In this document: piece after piece, positions 28,501-36,086 of the stretch
How the letters are laid out: each line of letters begins with the position of its first letter
Numbering within the stretch: position 1 is the stretch's first letter
Source of the DNA: Triparma columacea
Taxonomy: Eukaryota > Sar > Bolidophyceae > Parmales > Triparmaceae
Direction of reading: 5' to 3'
DNA: 36,086 nt
NCBI GenBank assembly: GCA_030267965.1
Contig: BRYA01000291.1
Location: forward strand, 1 to 36,086
Made by a program: the position numbers and the translations under genes
The notes under the pieces: generated by a model
What the model was told of the DNA's origin: nothing
The model's input: the letters and a program-made list of their open reading frames with translations, nothing else
Databases searched by the model: none

Positions 28501-31500
28501 TGCTTGCCTAGACATTGGAGTGATCGACAGTACAACGAGCCAAGGACACCATGTCACAAACATGGGAGAATTGTTCAATACTGTCAGCAATGACGCAAAC
28601 GACGCCGCCAACACTGGCAACTCCATCATGCCGTTTGGGGACACCACTGTGTTGGCCTCTGGGGAGTACAAATGTTCCCAAGGGACCTGTGCGCTGGGAA
28701 ATTCTAACGCCTTACTGTCCACAAATGCCTTCTACGGTAACATCGTGTGTATCAGCGACAGTGCAAATTGCGTGATAGATGGAGAAAACACAAACAGGGG
28801 GATGAGAGTGAATGGAAGTGGCGGCAATGTTCTGACTTTGAAAGCACTGACCTTCAAGGATGGGGAGGCAGAGACTGGAGGAGGGCTTGAAATTAGAGTA
28901 TTGTCCATATTGGACCTTCATCTCTGCGTTTTCTCCAACTGCAGAGCCACTAGCAATAGTCAAGGAGGCGGGGCTATTTATTCAATTTATTCAAATACGG
29001 GTGGTGTGAATATCTATGGCACAACGTTCACGAACAATAACGCAAACACAGTAGCTGGTAATGATATTTATGAAAGCTCCCCTAGCGTATCCATCACAGT
29101 CCACAATACCTGCCCTTCTCCCTTCTCCTCCAACACTCCCAACCAAGGGTCTGCTTTGGACACAGCTGGCATGGACAGCTCTGCATACTCTTACGAATGC
29201 TATTACAAGTGCAATGAAGGTTACTACAATCCTGATGGTGGCTTATCCTCAAGTTGCGTCGCTTGTGGTGCTGGCAAGTACAGCAATAGCGCTGGGGCTT
29301 TGGCATCCGACTGTATCTCTTGCCCTGCTGGCAAGTCCAGTTCTACCACTGCTGAAACAAGCGAAGCTACGTGCACCTCTTGTGGCCCTGGAGAATACGC
29401 AGGCGAAGGCTCGGCATCCTGCTCTACCTGTTCTTCTGGGAAAAAACTTGTGAACTCTGCAACGAGCGTGGAGGGATCAGCTTGTGCCACGTGTGCTGCA
29501 GGAGAATACGCTAGCTTTTCCTCGGTATACTGTACGGCATGCGGCGCTGGAAAATATTCTCATACAGGCTCTCGATCTTGTCCCTCCTGCGGAGTAGGCA
29601 AATACCTCGCTAATTCCGCCACCGGCGTCGAAACTTCAGCCTGCACGATTTGCGGAGCAGGAACTTTGGCCCCGACGAGCTCATCGTCGTCCTGCACCAT
29701 TTGCTCCGCAGGAAAATACAACCCGGATCCAGCAACCGACGCCAGTCTCCACCTGTCGTGCACAGCCTGCCCCATCGGAAAAAAGAACGAGGATACAGCC
29801 ATGGATGCATTACAACATAATGCACTAGATGACTGTCTTCTCTGCACACCTGGAACGTACAACGACGAAATAGGTGCCTCAGCTTGCAAGTCATGTGCGG
29901 ATGGACAGATTTCAGGGTCCGGTGCATCGAGTTGCTCTTCCTGCCCAGCGGGCTATGAATGCAAGGATTCGACGCAAATTCCTTGCGGAAGTGGAACGTA
30001 TAGTAACTCAGACAGCAACTGCCTCTCCTGTGAGCTTGGACACAAGTGTCCAGGCGGTACGGACAAGATTGCCTGTGTCCCAGGGAGTTTTCAGGGAGCG
30101 ATCTCTCAACCGACTTGTGACGCCTGTCCTGCCGGTAAATACCAGCCTGACGAGGCGAAGCTGTCCTGTCTGCCCTGCACTGCTGGTTACTTTTGCCCGG
30201 AGTCCTCCACGTCTCCAATTCCTTGCGGCAGCGTTGCTCTCTTCTGTCCTCCTGCGAGCGCAATGGTAGTGGCCGTTGGATCAGGAAACTACACAACCCC
30301 AACTAACGCTGATGAAAACAGAAGAGATGGTCAAGAGGTGAGCAGGGGATATTTGGAAGTAAACAACAGCCGGGTGGCGTAAAATGTATCAATTCTAATC
30401 CGCGAAAAAACAACCCCTTTCGCGATATTTGCTTCTCTCATTGCAGCCTTGCGAGCCTGGCTTCGCCTGTGTTGGTGGCCTCCGAACGGCTTGCATTGAG
30501 GGCTCCTCTTATCAAAACGCAATTTCAGGGTCTTCCTGCCACACCTGCTCTACGTGTCCCGCAGGGAAGTACAAAACCTCCGATTGCACCACAACAAGTG
30601 ATACAATCTGTGAACCCTGTCCCCCTGGCTTTGCTTGCTTGGAGAACGTCAAGACTAGCTGCGTCACATCAACCTATCAACCTAACTCTACCAAATCTTC
30701 TTGCCTTACGTGCTCCACATGCCCTGCGGGTTCATATATGACTTCGACTTGCACCTCAACTTCCGATACCGTGTGCGAGCCATGTCCCCCTGGTTCTGCT
30801 TGCTTGGAGAACGTCAAGACGAACTGTGTAGCAAAGTCTACCTTCCAATCCGAATCTAAAAAGGTAAGAACGGAGCAAGTTTGAAGCAGCTCCAAGAAAA
30901 CGGCGAATCTGCAGGCCACCCCAACTACTAAGCAACCTATATTTCCTTCACTTCGTTCATCGCAGTCATCCTGCCTGACCTGCTCTACGTGCCAGGCAGG
31001 AAAATACAAGGCAAGTGAATGTACAACAAGCTCGGACGTTGTTTGCGAAAGCTGCAAAGCGGGCTTTGCATCAATGGGAGGAAATGCTACGCAGTGCACG
31101 GCTTGTGCTAATGACGGTCCCTCAAAGTACTCCAATGCAGACGAATCCTTTGCCTGTGAGTCTGCTCCACCCGGGAAAAAACCCACGGCTGACCACACCG
31201 ACACTGAGACTTGCCCCGCGGGAGAGTTTTCTTCGTCTGGAGAAACCTGCTCCCCTTGCAATGCCGGCTACATCAGCAACAACACTGAGGGAGCTCCCTT
31301 CTGCTCTCCTTGTACGGCTGGCAAGAAGGCCAACGTTCACAATACGGTGTGCCTCGACTGCCCCCCTGGCACATATTCTGATATCGCTCAGACAGAGTGC
31401 AAAGCATGTGATTTTGGAGAGTTTGCAGAAGGATACGGCAATGACAGCTGCAAAAGCTGCGAGAAGGTGAGAATGGGAAAGGAGCGAAGCATCTACGCAC

Positions 31501-34500
31501 AACGCACATTCAACGACTGTTCTAAACCCTGTTTGCGATTCTCTTTACTCGTCGCAGATCCTCCCCGGGTCGACCACCAAATATAAAAATACTACGAGTC
31601 CAATTGGTTGCCTCTGCGAACCCGCGTACTACAAATCGCCCAAGTACTTCCCCCCCAAGGCACTGCCCGCAGAGCCCTGGGAGAACGTATGCAAGCCTCT
31701 CTCGGAGCTCAATAGCCTAAGTGGGGGTATAAACATGGAAGAGGGTGATACTCTGTATGGACTTACATTGCAAACGCTTCCACTGAAATCTGGTTTCTGG
31801 AGAATCACAAAGAATTCCACGATAGTGTACCCCTGCTTTCACGAGGAATACTGCTCGAACAGTACCAATGAAGGTAGCGTGTGCACTGAGGGTCGCACAG
31901 GTCCATACTGCGAGGTCTGCGACAACACAACCACCCCCAAGTACGTCAAGTCCAGGGGAGAATGCGTGAAATGCGAAGGGAACGTGAGAAACACAGTCAT
32001 ATTGGGTACTATAGGTATTGTTCTTGGCGTGCTTTTCATGATTTACATGTGTGTAAGACTTGACGATTACTCGCCGGAGAGCATGAAGGGATGGGTTAGT
32101 TTCGCAATGAAGTGGTCCAAGAATTTCATTTCGATGGCCAAGAACGCAAAGGTTCAGGGGAAGATCTTGGCCTCCTACTTCCAAATAGTTTCCTCGTTGC
32201 CATTCAACTTCAATCTCTCCTTCCCTGTCGAGTTCGCCGTGATGATGAAATACTTCAACTTGATCAACGTCGATATTGGTATGATGCCTGTAGGATGTGT
32301 CACGGAATTAAATCATTTCACGAACCTGTACACGATGAGTGGCGGTTCATTGGCGATCATTGTCATTCTGGCAGTTTCAAGTAAAATGGCAAAGGAATTT
32401 CAATCAAGCCACGTGGTCAGGCAATTAACCTCCAAGATACATCCTGTGGCAGTTTCAGGAGCCATTTATACAAAAGATGGAGCTGTGGAAGAAGGTGACG
32501 GAGTTGATGGAGGCAATGGAGACAGCGAAGGAGAAAGTGGCTCTCACGAAAAATCTGGCCTCGATTACCACCTCTTCAATAACCTTCTCATCTTCTCCTT
32601 TCTCGTGCTCCCGACCGTAAGCAGCACGATCCTGAACACCTTTGGGTGTGAAGAATTGATCGATCCCGATTACAATGAGAACGGAGATCCAATAGAAGGC
32701 AAGGCTGATAAAGAGGGCGAAGGCATCTTTCTCAAGATTGATAGGTCACAGTTGTGCTACAGTGATGATCACAAGGCGGCCATGCTTTTCGCTTACGTTA
32801 TGGCGTTCATCTTTATTGGAGGCATCCCGATGTGGTATCTACACTTACTCTGGAAACAGCGTTATGACCTCAACCCCGGACAGGACGAGCTAGTGGGGCA
32901 TCGAACGATGAAGTATTACGACATGGAAACCAAGAGCTGGGTGTTCCTAAATATGATGAAGAAAGAGAATGGAGAGGAGAGAAAACATGGCGACAAGCTT
33001 GCCATCTTTGAGGAGGAGGATATCTGGCAACAGCACAAGGAGATACAAAAGGAAGGTAAAGACGCAGAAAAATGGATCATCGTGGAAAGCATGAGCGAAG
33101 AAGAGGCCATGCATTGCGCAATCTACCATCGGACATTACTGGAGGAGAAGAACCCAGATCTGAAGCGGCTCTCCTTCTTATACAGTGACTACGAGCCTCG
33201 CTGCTGGGCCTTTGAGGTCTTTGAAACTTTCAGGAGGATCATGCTTACCGGAGGCCAAGGTGAGAATTGCCGAGAATCCTTCATGCCGACACTCTTGATG
33301 AACAGTTCCAACCTTTATTCTCTTCGCTCATCATCGCAGTTTGGTTGCGCCCAGGAACGGCAGCCCAGATAATTTTCTCCGTCATCATTTGCCTGGGTTC
33401 CATGAGGGTCTACGCGGCGTACGACCCATTTGTATCGTCGAAGTGCGACCGATTGGCGGAGGCCGCGCAGTGGCAGCTCTTGTTCACCTTGCTTGGATCG
33501 TTAGCCATTCGAGTCAACCTGGACAACGAGTCCCTCCAGGATCAGAGATGGTTCAAACTACTTCTTGTCGTCACCCAATTTTTCGTCATATTCCTCGTTG
33601 CGTTTCAATGTCTTCAAAAGAAGAGGTACAACGATGAAACTGAGGAGGAGGAAGACGTTCCGATCATGGAAACCTTGAAGAAAATCCCTTGCCTCAAGTC
33701 CCTGATCGAATACATCGAACGTATCAAGGATGCATCGTGCGCATCAATTGAAGATGCGGCGGAAGAAGTTTTCCATAAGGATGCCTTAGAGGCAATGATC
33801 AACTCAGCAAATAAGATCAACGAAGATATTACTGCTGCTGTATCAAAAATCAAGGGAGGGATTAAAGGGAAGATTGTGGAGTTCCTCAAAGACACCATCT
33901 TGGAGGGCGAACGCGTCTTTGAGGGCGCGCGGGATGCGAGGAGAACTGAGCTCGAGAACCAGGGCATCGTGGACGAGTTCAAGATAATACAGGAGAGCAA
34001 CAAAGCGGGACTTTTGAAGCTTAAGGGTTATGCTGAGAAGCAACTTGAAGAACTTCAGATCAAGGCAGAGGAGAAGTGGGATGATGCCAAGAAATTGAAG
34101 AGAAGCGACGTAGAGAATGCCCTGATGAGGACGGGGGAGGAGGAGCTCCAAAAGGCTAAAGAAGAAATGATTGAACTTTGGAAGGAGTGGATTAAGGAAA
34201 AGGTGAAGGAATTCATCAAGAAAGAGCTGGAGAAGATGGCGAACACGTTACCCTCGGAGATCGTTAGTATCATGAGCAACGAAACGGCATTCGAGCAGGT
34301 TGTTGGCAGAATCGTGGAGATGTGCGACATGCTAGTGCAGTTCACGGTAGATAAGGCAGTAGACAAGATTTTTGACTTCATGTCGACAGGGGACATGGAG
34401 CTGGGGGGGATTACTGAAGATGTCAGGAAGGCTGCGGGTGACATTATAATAGAGGAGTTTGAAGAGCTGAAGGGGGAGGTAGAGAAGAGAAAGGAGAAAG

Positions 34501-34598
34501 TGAAGGAGGATCTGCTGCTGGATGAAACATCTGACATGGTTCAGCAGTTCAGAGACGATTTTAAGGGGGGGTTAGGAGGGGACGAGGGACCGAACTAA
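25547..34598 (+). CDS. Giant Cys-rich multi-pass membrane protein (Pmp-like beta-helix, ephrin-receptor-like repeats)
   Basis: Ten exons join in frame: 25547..25710, 25817..25995, 26099..26387, 26520..27223, 27328..27432, 27513..30337, 30447..30863, 30966..31466, 31558..33259, 33340..34598, about 2,714 residues. A signal peptide starts MNNFHFFLLFSLLISVLHAS. Residues 55-1040 hold about four degenerate modules, each with a Cys knot (YYNPTLGS..SDSCQ.CPSG), a strand set ending GE(Y)KCS, CVIDGE.T.R, LTLRALT.KDG, GGGL.I and C.F..C.A....GGA, then GTTF..N.A. This looks like the right-handed beta-helix of Pmp/polymorphic-repeat proteins. Residues 1040-1870 are a Cys-rich stalk of GCC2/GCC3 ephrin-receptor-like repeats (CPAGKYS, CEPCPPGFACLEN). 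About seven or eight hydrophobic helices lie between 1874 and 2385, then a highly charged helical tail of about 330 residues. A cell-surface receptor or adhesin is plausible; ligand and signalling are unknown. Confidence 0.85.
27261..27300 (+). repeat. 10-base tandem repeat in an intron, 4 copies
   Basis: TCGCTCACGC is repeated exactly four times inside intron 4 (27224-27327) of the giant membrane-protein gene. Its unit resembles the TTCGCTCA word near many intron 3' ends in this window. Confidence 0.9.
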
Positions 34599-35474
34599 AA
34601 ACAAAGACAGAGGTGATAGAGGGGGGGTGCGGGACACTTAATGCAGTGTGGGGGGCAACAGCGTTTCAATGCAAGTAAGTGAAGGTACAAGGGAGACACG
34701 ACGTGGGGACAAAAATAATTACGAAGCGTTGATGTGTGAATATCTTTGTTGTTTATCCAATCCGGTTGGTCTGAATTTGAGGAAAGAATAAGATTGTGTC
34801 AGCTAGACAATTTAATTTTGCTGAATTTCGATTTGACAATGGAATCTGACTCCCATCTTCTTCTACAAAATTAATCTAGGTTACGACTACCTAACACCAA
34901 ATTAAGAGCACCTCGGCTCCTTTTGATATCAAACTCGACGCAAAGCCTTCGTCGTTGAAGCGAAACTTCCCCGAGGCCACCCCCAACACTCCCCCCTCGC
35001 CGCAACTGCTTTACTGGTTTTGGTGATCTCCCCCAATTGGACCTCTCGCACCCCGTAACTCACCTTTTACATTCATCTACGACTCCCACCATAACCTCAT
35101 TGAATATTTGACTCCCCCGCTGTCCAACAACCACATCATTATCCATCCTGCCCTGAGCCCTCCCGATTCAGGCTCATTCCTAAGCTTGCGGACAGCATAT
35201 TCGTCAAGGTAAGTGACGCAGAGGGGGGGGGGGGGTAATATAACGAGAAATTGATGCTTCGAGGCCTTCGCAAACCTTTTCATTATGGAGACCAATGGTG
35301 GAAGAACACAGCAGATGGCAAGATTGTTGGGTACAAGGGGGCCTTTTTGGCAATTTCTTGGAACTGGTCGTAAATAGCACACGAAGCTCGACTTACCTTT
35401 CACTAAGCTCACCGAATCCGTTTATCTACCCTAACGCACCGTTATACAGCAAGAAAGCCAATCTGAGTGTCAAA
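34599..35474. other. Intergenic region, possible 5'UTR intron
   Basis: 876 bases between two plus-strand genes. There is an AT-rich first part, then C-rich sequence. A good donor (TCAAG|GTAAGTGACG) near 35211 and an acceptor-like ATACAG near 35449 could bound an intron in the 5'UTR of the next gene; a long poly-G run lies just inside it (about 35222-35236). No coding exon is supported. Confidence 0.4.
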
Positions 35475-36086
35475 ATGAGCACTAAAGACAGCTCCCAGCA
35501 GGAGGACAAGCACATTGTAGCCAGCATCGACGTCGACCATGGATTCAAGGACCATGGAAAACCCATCGACATCGCGAGCGGGGTGAGCGAGGGGATATTT
35601 GGTGCTCCTGAAGATGTCATTGACTCTATCGATGACAATAATATGGAGAATGGACGGGGTTTTCGCGTCGACGATCCTCCTGACGGCCTCGGTGGCAACG
35701 AATATTTGGTGGAAGAAAAAGCCGAGGGAAACAAAGCGTCCCTCGTAAGCATCGGTGGAGCCACCCAGACTGATGAGGAGATTGACAGGGCTGTTGGGTG
35801 CGCGACTCCCGGCCACACGCCAGTCGGCCTTGCGACTGTCAGCAACGCCACTGCCGCTCAGTCTATGACATTAGATCCTGACAACACCGTCAAGAATAAA
35901 GACCCCCCGCAGTCCCTCTCTAGCCCCGATCACGCCTCTTCCACTACGCAAGGACCAGTTGATATTGATTACGCAGCTCTTGGACCCGAACAAGGCAATC
36001 TTGTGAAGCTTCTTGAGGAGAGAGGAGCCGTTGAAGGCCTCGTTGACACTTCCACCGGCGATGATGTGAGAGTTTTAGGGCTCGCC
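35475..36086 (+). CDS. Unrecognised acidic protein, 3'-partial (runs off window)
   Basis: The frame is open from ATG 35475 to the window edge. A donor of the local type (GATGAT|GTGAGAGTTT) ends the likely first coding exon at 36065, giving 197 residues. The sequence is rich in Asp, Glu, Ser and Gly, without hydrophobic helices or Cys pairs, and looks like a disordered N-terminus. The last 30 residues (ALGPEQGNLVKLLEERGAVE) may begin a folded helix. I recognise no family. Frame preservation over almost 200 codons with balanced composition supports it as coding. Start choice is not certain, since the frame is also open for a short distance upstream. Confidence 0.6.
   Translation, partial: MSTKDSSQQEDKHIVASIDVDHGFKDHGKPIDIASGVSEGIFGAPEDVIDSIDDNNMENGRGFRVDDPPDGLGGNEYLVEEKAEGNKASLVSIGGATQTDEEIDRAVGCATPGHTPVGLATVSNATAAQSMTLDPDNTVKNKDPPQSLSSPDHASSTTQGPVDIDYAALGPEQGNLVKLLEERGAVEGLVDTSTGDDVRVLGLA

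Noticed and set aside
35077..35412. Minus-strand frame of 111 residues near the right edge
   Set aside because: No motif, and it crosses a poly-G run; the opposite strand carries a plausible 5'UTR splice donor instead.
35426..35851. Two minus-strand frames opposite the last gene
   Set aside because: Shadows of the open plus-strand frame from ATG 35475, which has balanced composition and ends at a consensus donor.
1..36086. tRNA, rRNA or transposase genes
   Set aside because: Reading both strands I saw no clover-leaf-like gene, rRNA segment, reverse transcriptase or transposase motif; a covariance-model search would be the decisive check.

Overview
The window is nuclear DNA of a small, gene-dense unicellular eukaryote. 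Most genes read only as several exons joined at GT..AG introns of 57-145 bases. I place about 29 introns, mostly from reading-frame continuity across GT and AG ends, with protein-family conservation checking some of them. Products include a basal-body protein (CCDC61/VFL3), a plant-type phytochelatin synthase, a MoaA/CNX2 enzyme, an ER thioredoxin and very large Cys-rich membrane proteins. This mix fits a heterokont alga (my best guess is the bolidophyte/Parmales or pelagophyte side of the stramenopiles), but the lineage is an inference with low confidence.

Layout. 1-1.5 kb: two membrane-protein fragments, OSCA/TMEM63-like (-) and TMEM163-like (+), meet head to head and both lack their expected N-termini. 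1.6-5.8 kb: a large unrecognised protein (-) and a TMX3-like thioredoxin (-). 6.2-7.9 kb: CCDC61/VFL3 (+). 8.0-8.8 kb: RluA-type pseudouridine synthase (-). 9.2-12.3 kb: an eight-exon C2HC plus CW zinc-finger protein (+) whose first introns are near-identical copies of each other. 13.0-21.5 kb: a tandem array of four ankyrin-MYND genes (+, period about 1.47 kb) bracketed by two sulfotransferase-like paralogues (-). 21.8-23.4 kb: MoaA (+). 23.5-25.1 kb: phytochelatin synthase (-), seven exons. 25.5-34.6 kb: a ten-exon gene (+) for a secreted/membrane protein of about 2,714 residues with beta-helix modules, a long Cys-rich stalk, several membrane helices and a helical tail. 35.5 kb to the edge: the first coding exon of an unrecognised acidic protein (+).

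There is no operon logic. Neighbours are mostly on opposite strands, so intergenic stretches act as shared promoters or shared 3' ends. The most unusual content is (a) tandemly duplicated introns in the CW-finger gene, together with a skewed, extended splice-site consensus (GTGAGAATG ... TCGCAG) that resembles introner-type intron families; (b) introns at non-equivalent places in repeated modules of the giant receptor-like protein; and (c) the homogenised ankyrin-MYND array, each copy with its own TATA promoter block. Bases 15444-15521 are an assembly gap inside this array.
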